Of a stretch of 64,000 nucleotides of DNA, positions 1-8,345 are shown one piece after another. This DNA is from Lacrimispora defluvii (GTDB taxonomy: Bacteria; Bacillota; Clostridia; Lachnospirales; Lachnospiraceae), in assembly GCA_013036995.1 (NCBI GenBank), contig JAAOXG010000016.1, positions 62,001-126,000 of the forward strand, given 5' to 3'. Each line of letters starts with the position of its first letter. The stretch's first letter is position 1. Made by a program: the position numbers and the translations under genes. Below the pieces are notes generated by a model, which was not told where the DNA came from, made no database searches, and worked only from the letters and a program-made list of their open reading frames with translations.

Positions 1-54
1 TTTAACAGGGAAACACAGAGAAAGCCGGCAGATACCATCGAGTATTTTATTTAG
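1..54 (+). CDS. Possible 3' end of an upstream gene (partial)
   Basis: Frame 1 is open from the window edge to a TAG at 52-54, giving 17 residues that end EYFI. A strong terminator hairpin follows 8 bases later, which is what one expects behind a real gene end. The piece is too short for family assignment, so this rests only on its position before the terminator. Confidence 0.3.
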   Translation, partial: FNRETQRKPADTIEYFI

Positions 55-62
55 CAGAAATG

Positions 63-98
63 AATCAGGACAGCAGGTGCTGCCCTGATTTTTTTGTT
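63..98 (+). terminator. Rho-independent terminator
   Basis: Inverted repeat ATCAGG-A-CAGCA / TGCTG-C-CCTGAT followed directly by a run of T. It closes whatever transcription unit enters from the left edge and isolates the acetyltransferase gene behind it. Confidence 0.8.
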
Positions 99-106
99 TT
101 CCCTTA

Positions 107-136
107 TTGATAAATATGATATGATAAAGCTATATT
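107..136 (+). promoter_or_regulatory. Sigma-A-type promoter for the GNAT gene
   Basis: TTGATA at 107-112 and TATATT at 131-136 with an 18-base spacer. It lies 39 bases before the chosen ATG at 175 and directly after the upstream terminator. The open frame beginning at 94 would start upstream of this promoter, which supports the downstream start. Confidence 0.5.
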
Positions 137-174
137 TGGATTACTTTTCCAGTGAAAGAATAGGAGGAATAGCG

Positions 175-738
175 ATGAATTTCCCGGGTACGGTTGTTTT
201 GGAAACAAAAAGGTTGGTTATACGTCCGTTTTGTGAAGCGGATGCCCATGATATGTTTTATAACTGGGCAAACAGCAGTCATGTTACCAGATATTTAACA
301 TGGCCGGTTTATAAGTCAGTAGCGGATGCAGAGGAGACTCTTAACGCATGGGTGAAGGACTATGAAAATCCTAAGAATCTCAACTGGTGTATTGAATGGA
401 AGGAGAACCATCAGGCCATTGGCAGTATTGGGGTGGTACATATGAATGAAGAGATTGAAGAGGCAGAGATCGGATATTGCATAGGCGAAGAGTATTGGAA
501 AAAGGGGATTATGACGGAAGCTTTAAAAGCAGTAATGGGGTTTCTGTTTAATGAAGCTGGCTTCAACCGGGTATGTGCAAGGCATGATACCAATAATCCT
601 AATTCCGGCAGAGTTATGAAAGCAGCTGGAATGCTGTATGAGGGAACCATGCTCCAGGCGGGTAGGAATAATATGGGAATCTGTGATCTTACGTTATATG
701 CAATCACAAGAGACTTATATTTCAAACATTCGTCGTGA
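175..738 (+). CDS. GNAT family N-acetyltransferase (RimJ/RimL-like)
   Basis: A 187-residue acetyl-CoA-dependent N-acetyltransferase. The N-terminal ETKRLVIRPF pattern is the classic opening of RimJ/RimL-type GNAT proteins, and the acetyl-CoA loop region appears as IGYCIGEEYWKKGIMTEAL. The frame is open from 94, but the start at 175 is preferred because AGGAGG lies 8 bases upstream at 162-167 and the extra 27 residues have no family match. Substrate is unknown: the family acetylates ribosomal protein N-termini, antibiotics or small amines. The gene appears monocistronic, with its own promoter and a 91-base gap to the hydrogenase-like gene. Confidence 0.85.
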   Translation: MNFPGTVVLETKRLVIRPFCEADAHDMFYNWANSSHVTRYLTWPVYKSVADAEETLNAWVKDYENPKNLNWCIEWKENHQAIGSIGVVHMNEEIEEAEIGYCIGEEYWKKGIMTEALKAVMGFLFNEAGFNRVCARHDTNNPNSGRVMKAAGMLYEGTMLQAGRNNMGICDLTLYAITRDLYFKHSS

Positions 739-829
739 TTAGGAGTTTACTGGAATAGTAAGAAAGAAAAAAGGAATGATAATAGATTATGTGATACAGA
801 ACAGAAAGCATACATGCGGGAGGTAATTT

Positions 830-2077
830 ATGCAGACATTTAAAGAACTTTATGAGCGGACGGTAAGTGAGGCACTGGCGGGCAATTTTAATCCGGCAGA
901 AACAGAGAATGACAATTCTTATGATCCCTATCATCTGGATTGTTTGCTGAACCCTGAAAAGCACCCCATTGTTATTCGGACAGGTGACTGCGACTGCGAA
1001 GATGCAGAACGGAAGGAGTGTCTTAAGAGGTGCCCCTTTGGAGCACTGAAGTCAGAGGAAGATGGAGTAGTGGTGGAACCGGACTTATGCCTGGGCTGCG
1101 AAAAATGTATTGACGGCTGTGCCAGAGAAAAGCTGGCAGCCAGCACCGATATCATTCCTGCCCTCAAAGCAGTAAAGAGCGCAAAGGGGCCTGTTTATGC
1201 CATGATAGCTCCGGCATTTTTAGGACAGTTTTCCAGTGATGTTACCCCGGGAAAGCTTCGAAGCGCATTAAAGGAAGTGGGATTTGACGGAATGCTTGAA
1301 GTTGCCTTATTTGCGGATATCCTGACGTTAAAAGAAGCTTTGGAATTTGATAAAAACATTAAGGGCAGCGGAGATTATCAGCTGACCAGCTGCTGCTGTC
1401 CCATGTGGATTGGTATGATCCGCAAGGTTTATCATCAGCTGGTTCCACACGTACCAGGTTCCGTGTCCCCCATGGTTGCCTGTGCCAAAGTGGTAAAGGT
1501 ACTTCATCCAGATGCGCTGACTGTATTTATCGGTCCCTGTCTTGCAAAAAAGGCTGAAGCAAGGGAAAAGGATTTAGCTGGTGCGGTGGATTATGTTCTG
1601 ACGTTCCAGGAAGTAAAAAATATTTTTGACGCTCTGGGAATTGATCCCGCAGTGATGGAAGAAAGTGAAAAGGATCATTCCTCTAAAGCCGGCCGCATCT
1701 ATGCAAGAAAGGGCGGGGTAAGCGAAGCAGTGGAATATACCGTGAAGGCAATCAGCCCTCAGAAGGAAATTAAAATCCGCACAAAGCAGGCGGATGGAGT
1801 TCCTGGCTGCAAAAAGATGATTCAGGATATTATGGACGGAAAAATTGATGCCAACTTTTATGAAGGAATGGGCTGTGTGGGCGGCTGCGTAGGCGGACCA
1901 AGATCGATTCTGGGGAAAGAGGAAGGAACTGAGCTGGTGAATGAATATGGAGAGAAAGCAACCTATCAGCATCCGGCAGAAAATCCCTATGTGATTGAGC
2001 TGCTGCACCGTTTGAATCTTGACACCATCGAAAGCCTGTTAGAGGAGACGGATTTATTTAGCCGTAACATAACGTGA
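830..2077 (+). CDS. [FeFe]-hydrogenase-like protein with ferredoxin domain and atypical H-cluster loops
   Basis: A 415-residue protein. An N-terminal ferredoxin-like region (about residues 54-100) has cysteines 54, 56, 64 and 68 and a CxxCxxCxxxC set at 87-97. It is followed by the large-subunit C-terminal domain of [FeFe]-hydrogenases. The three H-cluster loops are recognisable but altered. L1 is TSCCCPMW (186-193), with one more cysteine than usual. L2 is IGPCLAKKAEA around Cys237, with Gly in place of the usual Met before PC. L3 is EGMGCVGGCVGGP (345-357), with Gly before Cys349. Such changes are typical of the poorly characterised putative sensory / group C-D-like hydrogenases rather than catalytic group A enzymes. 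No hydE/F/G maturases or electron-transfer subunits are adjacent. Start has GGGAGG 7 bases upstream. Confidence 0.85.
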   Translation: MQTFKELYERTVSEALAGNFNPAETENDNSYDPYHLDCLLNPEKHPIVIRTGDCDCEDAERKECLKRCPFGALKSEEDGVVVEPDLCLGCEKCIDGCAREKLAASTDIIPALKAVKSAKGPVYAMIAPAFLGQFSSDVTPGKLRSALKEVGFDGMLEVALFADILTLKEALEFDKNIKGSGDYQLTSCCCPMWIGMIRKVYHQLVPHVPGSVSPMVACAKVVKVLHPDALTVFIGPCLAKKAEAREKDLAGAVDYVLTFQEVKNIFDALGIDPAVMEESEKDHSSKAGRIYARKGGVSEAVEYTVKAISPQKEIKIRTKQADGVPGCKKMIQDIMDGKIDANFYEGMGCVGGCVGGPRSILGKEEGTELVNEYGEKATYQHPAENPYVIELLHRLNLDTIESLLEETDLFSRNIT

Positions 2078-2271
2078 TGTCGGAAAATGCTGACAAGATC
2101 GTAGGTGGAGTTCCTGCGAAAATAATTCGTCCCCGCTTTGAACAGCCAGTTATTGACGCACTCCTTTCTTTAAGGTGGTGGGACTGGCCGGAAGAGAAAG
2201 TAAAAAGGAATGTGGAAGCAATTACTTCTGGTAATGTGAGAAAGCTGCTGGAGGAAAGTGGTAACAAATGA
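2077..2271 (+). pseudogene. Remnant of a Vat/CatB-type hexapeptide-repeat acetyltransferase (C-terminus only)
   Basis: About 64 residues that resemble only the C-terminal end of xenobiotic O-acetyltransferases of the Vat/CatB family: a GGVPAKIIRPRF segment where the left-handed beta-helix ends, then a RWWDWPEEK helix. The roughly 140-residue hexapeptide-repeat domain that forms the active site is absent. The frame begins inside the hydrogenase-like gene's stop (GTG 2074 / ATG 2077) without a ribosome binding site of its own. It overlaps the start of the following HAD gene by 4 bases. Most likely a deletion scar. A translated short peptide cannot be excluded. Confidence 0.7.
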
Positions 2272-2954
2272 TAAAAGTACTTTTTTGTGATTTGTTTTTT
2301 ACACTGATTGTTCCACATAACCAGATTCCAATGGAATGTGATGTTTTAAACCTTAGTCCGTCAGAATGGGAGCATTATTCAGAAGAGGCAGCCCTTTATA
2401 AGAAACGGGCGCTGGGTGAGGTTAATACAGTACAAAAGATTATTGAGGGTATAGTGGAAACACTCCCGTTTTCAGTAACAAAAGAGCAGGAAGAATTGCT
2501 TTTGGATAGACGGGAAAAGCGGATGAGGAGGGCCCTCGGCAATGTGGATCAGGAGATTCTGAAAACGTTAAAAGCTATTAGGGCTCTGGGTATTAAAACA
2601 TGTCTGATCAGTAATGCAGATGCAATTGACTGTAAATATTGGAAAGATTCACCACTTTATGAGTTGTTTGATTTATCTATTTTTTCATGTAATGTAAAAA
2701 TGTTAAAGCCCGACATAAGAATATACCAATATGCCATGGAACAAATGGGCACTACGCCGGAGAAGAGCGTATTTGCAGGCGATGGCGGTTCTGATGAGCT
2801 GCTGGGGGCAAAATCAGCTGGAATGAAAACGGTTTTTTCCGAATATTTAGATGTAAAACCGGGGGCGGAAAGAATAAAGATTTTAGAATATGCGGATTAC
2901 CATATTAATAAATTCTCTGATCTGATTAATTGTCTGAAAGCAGAATGGGGATGA
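2268..2954 (+). CDS. HAD superfamily hydrolase with atypical motif I
   Basis: A 228-residue haloacid dehalogenase-fold hydrolase, presumably a phosphatase or dehalogenase of unknown substrate. Motif I reads FCDLFFTL, so the nucleophile Asp8 is present but the second Asp (general acid) is Phe10. Motif II is LISNA, motif III is the Lys of MLKPD and motif IV is AGDGGSDELLGA. Loss of the second Asp is known from haloacid dehalogenases, where a hydroxyl or aromatic residue takes its place, so phosphatase activity is uncertain. The ATG overlaps the acetyltransferase remnant (ATGA). The next gene begins 20 bases after the stop, suggesting co-transcription. Confidence 0.8.
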   Translation: MIKVLFCDLFFTLIVPHNQIPMECDVLNLSPSEWEHYSEEAALYKKRALGEVNTVQKIIEGIVETLPFSVTKEQEELLLDRREKRMRRALGNVDQEILKTLKAIRALGIKTCLISNADAIDCKYWKDSPLYELFDLSIFSCNVKMLKPDIRIYQYAMEQMGTTPEKSVFAGDGGSDELLGAKSAGMKTVFSEYLDVKPGAERIKILEYADYHINKFSDLINCLKAEWG

Positions 2955-2974
2955 AATTTGAGGAGGGGTTAATA

Positions 2975-3847
2975 ATGAGGACTGAAAAAGAAATGTATGA
3001 TCTGATTCTTGGTACAGCTCAGGCTGATGACAGAATCAGAGGAGTTTACATGGGCGGGTCCAGAACAAATCCAAATGCAGTGCGGGATCTGTTTCAGGAT
3101 TATGATATAGTTTACGTAGTAACAGAGACGGTGTCCTTTATCAAAGATACGCCATGGATCGACCGGTTTGGAGAGCGGCTTTTTATGCAGTATCCAGATG
3201 AAAACCCGGCTTATCCCCATAAGAAGGACGAAAGCTATGGATGGTTAATACAGTTTACGGACGGAAACAGGCTGGATCTTCATGTGATGATTCCAGATCG
3301 TGCCCTAAAAGATATATCTGCCGACCGGCTCTGCAGAATTCTGTTGGACAAAGATAACATTCTACCTGTAATCCCGGAATCATCAGATCAAAGCCATTGG
3401 GTGAAAAAGCCCTCGCAGACAGAATTTTTATGTACCTGTAATGAATTCTGGTGGTGTCTTGATAACGTAGCCAAGGGATTGTGGAGAAATGAGATCCCAT
3501 ATGTGCAGGAAATGCTCAATCATTACATACGGCCCCAGCTGGTGGCACTGTTATCCTGGAAGATCGGAATTGTGACCGGTTTTTCATGCAGTATCGGAAA
3601 GGCCGGTAAGGATATGTACCGGTGGTTGTCAGAGGGAGAATGGGAGAGATTTTTAAAAACATATACGGATGCAGAGGCAGAACATATCTGGGAAGCAGTA
3701 GAAATAATGTGTTACCTGTTTCATGAGGTGGCAGGATTTGTGTCAGGTGAGCTTGGATTTTTCTATGACATAACGGAAGCGTCTAACTGTATGGGATATT
3801 TAAAACATGTCAGAGAACTTCCTCCGGATGCAAAACAAGTTTATTGA
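2975..3847 (+). CDS. Aminoglycoside 6-adenylyltransferase-like protein (ANT(6) family)
   Basis: A 290-residue nucleotidyltransferase that would transfer AMP from ATP to the 6-hydroxyl of streptomycin-type aminoglycosides. It carries the family signature at the N-terminus: MRTEKEMYDLIL, then GSR at 28-30 and the metal-binding pair DYD at 42-44 followed by IVYVV. Length agrees with AadE/ANT(6) enzymes (about 290-300). Start at 2975 is chosen because AGGAGG sits 8 bases upstream at 2961-2966 and the family N-terminus begins there, although the frame is open from 2930. It sits beside a Vat-like remnant and a HAD gene, so the area may be an acquired resistance-type patch. Many Clostridia carry divergent chromosomal homologues whose resistance role is unproven. 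Confidence 0.85.
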   Translation: MRTEKEMYDLILGTAQADDRIRGVYMGGSRTNPNAVRDLFQDYDIVYVVTETVSFIKDTPWIDRFGERLFMQYPDENPAYPHKKDESYGWLIQFTDGNRLDLHVMIPDRALKDISADRLCRILLDKDNILPVIPESSDQSHWVKKPSQTEFLCTCNEFWWCLDNVAKGLWRNEIPYVQEMLNHYIRPQLVALLSWKIGIVTGFSCSIGKAGKDMYRWLSEGEWERFLKTYTDAEAEHIWEAVEIMCYLFHEVAGFVSGELGFFYDITEASNCMGYLKHVRELPPDAKQVY

Positions 3848-3866
3848 TGGAATCGTATCACATAGG

Positions 3867-3913
3867 AAAATCCATGGATTTCTGTAAACACACAGCAGAA
3901 ATCCATGGATTTT
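3867..3913. terminator. Bidirectional terminator between convergent genes
   Basis: A perfect 18-bp inverted repeat (left arm 3867-3884, right arm 3896-3913) separated by 11 bases, with A- and T-rich flanks on both sides. It sits between the stop codons of the ANT(6)-like gene and the NmrA-like gene and can serve both strands. Confidence 0.85.
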
Positions 3914-3919
3914 AATTTA

Positions 3920-4861
3920 TTAATTATCCTTTGAATGCCGTTCTCCAATCTGGAAGTCATCTGCATGTTCAAACATATATTGAACTGTAAGCGGCTCCTG
4001 ACCGGTTAGTTTCTTAAAATCGTCCGTAAATATATCCATTTTACCCAGGCGAATAGCTTGAGCAAACGTCACCATACCCTCTGATGAAAACGGTGCTTCA
4101 GAATCATCCTTAAATTTTCCGTCAGTGGTTCTTGGTACCCCCATAGAGTCAAAAATGGCATAATTTTCTTCGTCCGTTAATTCCTCATAGGTTACATGGT
4201 TTCCAGTAGCCTGATTTCCATATTCAATAAATTCAGAAATGGTCATTAACTGGGGCCCGTTAATATTTAGAATGGATTCATGATAATGTTGGGATACAAG
4301 AGAATATGCAATTGCTTTGGCACAGTCTTTACGGGAGATATAAGCCATTTTACCGCTTCCCTGGCTGTTTTTTAAAACGCCATCCATTTTGGCAAAGGTA
4401 AAATAGTTGGTAATCATGGCTTCTGCATATTGGGAATTGCGGAGGAATATATAATCCAGTCCGGTCTGTCTGATGTAATCCTCTGTGAAGGCATGATCTA
4501 TTTTTTCAACACTGGGATTTGATTCATCTGCCGCATTTACAAGAGAGGTATAGATGATCTGTCTGACATTGGCTTTCTTAGCGGCATCGATTGCATTCTT
4601 GTGAGCATTCTGACGCTTTTTTCCCACAAAAGGCATTGAAATTAAAGCAATTTTGTCTGCATTGGCAAAGGCTTCGGCAAGTCCTTCCCTGTCGTTAAAG
4701 TTCGTCACATGAGTTTCTATGCCCTGTTTTGCAAATTCTTTTAAGGATTCCTGGTTATAACCGCAAAAAATGAGTTTGTCCTTCTCAACTAACTCTAATA
4801 GATATTTAGCTGCCTGCTTACCTAAATTACCATCGGCTCCAGTTAATAATAATTTGCCCAT
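3920..4861 (-). CDS. NmrA/QOR2-like NAD(P)H-binding oxidoreductase
   Basis: A 313-residue atypical short-chain dehydrogenase. The N-terminal Rossmann motif GADGNLG (residues 8-14) binds NAD(P)H. The body matches the NmrA-like / quinone oxidoreductase type 2 group, in which the Tyr-x-x-x-Lys catalytic pair is often missing. Start has AGGAGG 9 bases upstream on the minus strand. It follows a LysR-type regulator in the same direction, 94 bases apart, which is a common arrangement where the regulator controls the oxidoreductase in response to a quinone or electrophile. The true substrate cannot be told from the sequence. Confidence 0.85.
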   Translation of the reverse strand: MGKLLLTGADGNLGKQAAKYLLELVEKDKLIFCGYNQESLKEFAKQGIETHVTNFNDREGLAEAFANADKIALISMPFVGKKRQNAHKNAIDAAKKANVRQIIYTSLVNAADESNPSVEKIDHAFTEDYIRQTGLDYIFLRNSQYAEAMITNYFTFAKMDGVLKNSQGSGKMAYISRKDCAKAIAYSLVSQHYHESILNINGPQLMTISEFIEYGNQATGNHVTYEELTDEENYAIFDSMGVPRTTDGKFKDDSEAPFSSEGMVTFAQAIRLGKMDIFTDDFKKLTGQEPLTVQYMFEHADDFQIGERHSKDN

Positions 4862-4955
4862 AGTTATTGTTCCTCCTTCTGTTTGTTTATATTTTTATAA
4901 TATGTTAAAAATTAAACAAAGTCCAATGAAATAATTACATGGGTCATTCAGAAAA

Positions 4956-5837
4956 CTAATTCGTAATATGCTTAAGAAAATGTTTTAAAGCAATATTTTT
5001 ATTATTTTTTAAATAAGCAATTTCGATACGGAATGTATGATTTGTACCATTTAAAGGGATCATCCGGATATCATTTTCTAAATAAGCAGGATTATAATTA
5101 TCTGGAAAAAATCCGATCAGGTTTTCTGTGACAATGTAAAACAGCTCAGTCTCAATATCATCTGCGGACCGGACGATTTTGGGGTGATATCCATCTAAGG
5201 CTGCATGCTGTATCATCAGTTCATAGGAACTGCCAATGGTCTCGGGATTCAGCATAATCAGTGGATATTGATACAATTCGTCTTTAGAAATGGTTTTATG
5301 GTGAAACAAAGGGTGGCTGCGGCTGACAACCGCACAATACTGTCCGCTATATAGTGGATAAGTGAGAATGTCAGGTTTATCCTTAAACTCTGAATCAAAG
5401 GCAATAGCAATATCATACAATCCCTTTAGCAGATATTCTGATACATCTTTTAGCAGCACTTTATCCAATTCTAATTTTATATTAGGATTCTTTTCTTTAA
5501 AAGAAGGCATTAAACGAAGCATGCTCTGAATATCTGTTGCTGCAGCATATTCTACGCGGATTGTCAGATCGTGATTCATTTTATAATTAATCAATGTGGT
5601 TTTCATATGATTGTATTGCTTCCAAAGGGTGAGGGCTTCATCATAAAATAGCCATCCGGCCGGGGTAGGTTCAATGGGGATTTTTTTCCTGTCTATCAAT
5701 TGAATATCGGTTTCCTCTTCCAGTGATGCAATCTGCAGACTGATTGTAGTCTGTGATACAAAGTTTTTCTTTGCAGTTTCTGTAAAGTTCCTGCATTCTA
5801 CCAAGTCAATAAAGTATTTTATTTTATCAAAATTCAT
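4956..5837 (-). CDS. LysR family transcriptional regulator
   Basis: A 293-residue LysR-type regulator. The winged HTH is at residues 1-60 (MNFDKIKYFIDLVE with TAKKNFVSQTTISLQI), followed by a periplasmic-binding-like co-inducer domain at about 90-290. The frame is open from 5858, but the start at 5837 is preferred. It has GAGAGG 6 bases upstream and begins at the family's usual first residues. It is the first gene of a minus-strand unit with the NmrA-like oxidoreductase. The effector is unknown. Confidence 0.88.
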   Translation of the reverse strand: MNFDKIKYFIDLVECRNFTETAKKNFVSQTTISLQIASLEEETDIQLIDRKKIPIEPTPAGWLFYDEALTLWKQYNHMKTTLINYKMNHDLTIRVEYAAATDIQSMLRLMPSFKEKNPNIKLELDKVLLKDVSEYLLKGLYDIAIAFDSEFKDKPDILTYPLYSGQYCAVVSRSHPLFHHKTISKDELYQYPLIMLNPETIGSSYELMIQHAALDGYHPKIVRSADDIETELFYIVTENLIGFFPDNYNPAYLENDIRMIPLNGTNHTFRIEIAYLKNNKNIALKHFLKHITN

Positions 5838-5885
5838 GTTAACCTCTCTGATGATCAACTTTCTATCCCTGCATTTAATGATATT

Positions 5886-5914
5886 ATTATAGACTGATTG
5901 CAGGCACTCTACAA
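5886..5914 (-). promoter_or_regulatory. Promoter for the LysR-oxidoreductase unit
   Basis: Read on the minus strand: TTGTAG (5914-5909), a 17-base spacer and TATAAT (5891-5886), about 50 bases before the LysR start. It lies back to back with a plus-strand promoter at 5923-5952, so the regulator may influence both. Confidence 0.6.
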
Positions 5915-5922
5915 GAAAGTAT

Positions 5923-5952
5923 TTGCCTTTCCCCTTTTAAAAGTGCTAAAAT
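5923..5952 (+). promoter_or_regulatory. Promoter for the methyltransferase-like / ferredoxin unit
   Basis: TTGCCT at 5923-5928 and TAAAAT at 5947-5952 with an 18-base spacer, about 50 bases before the likely ATG at 6006. The -35 is a weak match. Confidence 0.4.
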
Positions 5953-6005
5953 AACAGGGGATATGTACAAAGGAACTGAATCAAGTGACAGGAAAGGATC
6001 AACGT

Positions 6006-6980
6006 ATGGCGACAGGCAAAATGAATCAGCTGGTAGTGATGGTCAATTTATGCAGCAGTGTAGTGGAAGGGATCGAGCATCTGATTACTTCTCAGGGAAA
6101 TGACCGGCTGAAAGAGGATGCTGTTTCCGGACTCCTCACGCTGGAAGAAAACTTAAAAGGACTTCAGGCGGACAAGTCTGTGATCCATGAGACAAGATGG
6201 CTGGCGGAAGTGATAAAAAACTGGCTGTTTGTCTATGACGGGGAATTCCGGGATCGTTTGTACCGCTGGTATTTTAAGGCTTTAAAAGAACTGAGAAATT
6301 TAATGTTTGCAGAGATTGAGATCTGCCCCGTCTGTGCAGGAAAAGGGACGGTGCATTACGGAGCATCCCTTTATATTGAAGGAGATGAAGAGGGGAAAGA
6401 GCTGTTAAGTCCGGTCCGTATCTTTATGAAGTGCGAAGAGTGCGGAAATTACTATCTGGCGAAAGAAGAGCCCTGGGTTGTAAAAAGGAAAAAGAGAGCA
6501 GGACACTCTCAGGCAAAATGTAAAAGAATACTGGCGGATATTGAAAGGCTTGCCTCTGGTAATACCATGTTGTTTATCGGCAGTCAAAACAGTCAATTAT
6601 ATAAAGAGGCAGTCAGTGCAGGTTATGAGATGGATGTTCTAAATGGAACTGAGCCCATCAGCCCCGTTATAAAGGGGAGCTATGCAGTGGTTATCATTGA
6701 ACATCTCACGGACAACCGGGACATGAATGCAATTCTCGATAAAGCTACGGAAAGCCTGGCAGATGGTGGAATTCTCTGGTTTGACGGACCAGATCTGGAT
6801 AAATCCATGGACCTTCTGCAGAAGAAGGGGAATACTCTCTGGCGGCAGGCTGCTTCGGAGGTTTATTTAACCAAAGAGGGAACTAAGAATCTGTTAAGGC
6901 TGTTTGGTCTGACTGTTGAGTCCAGTAAGAGTGTGGGCACCACTTTGAGGCGTATTGAAATCATTGCAAAAAAAGCATAA
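6006..6980 (+). CDS. Zinc-ribbon protein with a methyltransferase-like C-terminal domain (unrecognised family)
   Basis: A 324-residue protein without a family I can name. An alpha-helical N-terminal third is followed by two CxxC knuckles (ICPVCAGKG and MKCEECGNY, near residues 111-148) that look like a zinc ribbon. The C-terminal half (about 180-320) has the strand pattern of a Rossmann methyltransferase: MLFIGS, YAVVIIEHL, GGILWFDGP. The glycine-rich SAM loop is degenerate. Start choice: ATG 6006 has AGGAAAGG upstream at moderate spacing. A GTG at 5985 in the same frame is an alternative. The next gene starts 11 bases after the stop, so the two are almost surely co-transcribed. Confidence 0.7.
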   Translation: MATGKMNQLVVMVNLCSSVVEGIEHLITSQGNDRLKEDAVSGLLTLEENLKGLQADKSVIHETRWLAEVIKNWLFVYDGEFRDRLYRWYFKALKELRNLMFAEIEICPVCAGKGTVHYGASLYIEGDEEGKELLSPVRIFMKCEECGNYYLAKEEPWVVKRKKRAGHSQAKCKRILADIERLASGNTMLFIGSQNSQLYKEAVSAGYEMDVLNGTEPISPVIKGSYAVVIIEHLTDNRDMNAILDKATESLADGGILWFDGPDLDKSMDLLQKKGNTLWRQAASEVYLTKEGTKNLLRLFGLTVESSKSVGTTLRRIEIIAKKA

Positions 6981-6991
6981 AGAAAGAAGGC

Positions 6992-8317
6992 ATGAAAATG
7001 GGTCATCTGACAGCCCGTGATGCGTACTTAAATTTAAGTGACCGCATTAACTGGTTTACACAAGGGGCGCCTGAGTCGGAGACGCTTTATAAAATTCTTC
7101 AGGTTTTGTATTCGGAGAAAGAAGCAAAATGGGTGGCACTGCTGCCGGTACGGCCGTTTACGGTGAAAAAGGCAGCTAAAATCTGGGAGACGACTGAGCT
7201 GAAAGCAGAACGGCTATTAAACCATCTCTGTGAAAAAGCTCTTCTGGTGGATTCTTATCATAACGGAATCCGGAAGTTTGTTATGCCGCCTCCCATGGCT
7301 GGTTTTATTGAATTTGCCCTGATGAGGACAAGAGGAGATATTGACCAGAAATACTTAGGCGAGCTTTATTATCAATACATGAATGTAGAAGAGGACTTTA
7401 TAAAGGACTTATTTTTTGCTACAGAAACAAAACTGGGCAGAGTCTATGTACAGGAACCTGTGCTGATGACGGATAAAACCAATCATATTCTGGATTATGA
7501 ACGGGCTTCCCACATCGTTAAGGAGGCGGATTACATCGGACTGGGGCTTTGCTACTGCCGTCATAAGATGTCCCATGCCGGTCATCCCTGTGAAATTAAT
7601 GCTCCCTGGGATGTATGCCTGACCTTTGACAATGTTGCCCGTTCTCTGGCAGAGCATGGGGATTATACAAGGCTGGTTTCCAAAGAGGAAGCCATGGACG
7701 CACTGGAACGGTCCTACGCCAGCAATCTGGTGCAGATCGGAGAAAATGTCCGGGAGCATCCCGCATTCATCTGCAACTGCTGCGGATGCTGTTGTGAAGC
7801 ACTTCAGGCAGCCAGAAAATTCAGTCCCATGCAGCCCGTTGCGACTACCAATTACATTCCCCGTATATCCGGGGAAACCTGTGTGGGTTGCGGCAAATGT
7901 GAGAAGGCATGTCCCATTCTGGCAATCTCCATGGAAACCAATGAGCATGGAAAGAGAAAAGCTGTAGTGGATGAGGAAATCTGCCTTGGCTGCGGTGTAT
8001 GCGCCAGAAACTGCAGTGTAAAAGCGATAAAACTGGAGAAAAGGGCAAAACAGATTATTACCCCGGTGAACAGCACCCATCGCTTTGTGCTCCAGGCCAT
8101 TGAAAAGGGAACTCTGCAGAATCTTATATTTGATAATCAGGCATTTGCCAGCCACCGTGCTATGGCAGCGCTTTTTGGAACAATTTTAAAGCTGCCTCCG
8201 TTAAAGCAGGCGATGGCAAGCAAACAGCTGAAATCGATCTATTTAGACAGGCTTTTGTCTCTCTATAAAAGAAAACCGGTGGAGGAAAGCCCAAAAGGGA
8301 GTAAAAGCCTTACTTGA
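6992..8317 (+). CDS. Dicluster 4Fe-4S ferredoxin-domain protein with helical N-terminus
   Basis: A 441-residue iron-sulfur protein. The N-terminal part (about 1-170) is winged-helix-like in character (KAAKIWETTELKAERLLNHL). A cysteine-rich middle has CYCRHKM at about 191 and CNCCGCCCEA at about 260. It is followed by two classical 4Fe-4S motifs, CVGCGKCEKACP and CLGCGVCARNC, at about 297-345. Such proteins are annotated as 4Fe-4S binding proteins of unknown role in Clostridia and likely move electrons. Start has GAAGG 4 bases upstream. It is tightly linked to the zinc-ribbon/methyltransferase-like gene before it. The short hydrophobic C-terminus does not look like a membrane anchor. Confidence 0.8.
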   Translation: MKMGHLTARDAYLNLSDRINWFTQGAPESETLYKILQVLYSEKEAKWVALLPVRPFTVKKAAKIWETTELKAERLLNHLCEKALLVDSYHNGIRKFVMPPPMAGFIEFALMRTRGDIDQKYLGELYYQYMNVEEDFIKDLFFATETKLGRVYVQEPVLMTDKTNHILDYERASHIVKEADYIGLGLCYCRHKMSHAGHPCEINAPWDVCLTFDNVARSLAEHGDYTRLVSKEEAMDALERSYASNLVQIGENVREHPAFICNCCGCCCEALQAARKFSPMQPVATTNYIPRISGETCVGCGKCEKACPILAISMETNEHGKRKAVVDEEICLGCGVCARNCSVKAIKLEKRAKQIITPVNSTHRFVLQAIEKGTLQNLIFDNQAFASHRAMAALFGTILKLPPLKQAMASKQLKSIYLDRLLSLYKRKPVEESPKGSKSLT

Positions 8318-8345
8318 CAAACAGGAAGAAAAGGAAAGTGGTAAC

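Noticed and set aside
7409-8155. Minus-strand open frame of 248 codons
   Set aside because: It lies entirely within the dicluster ferredoxin gene, whose cysteine motifs are clear, and its translation has no family features.
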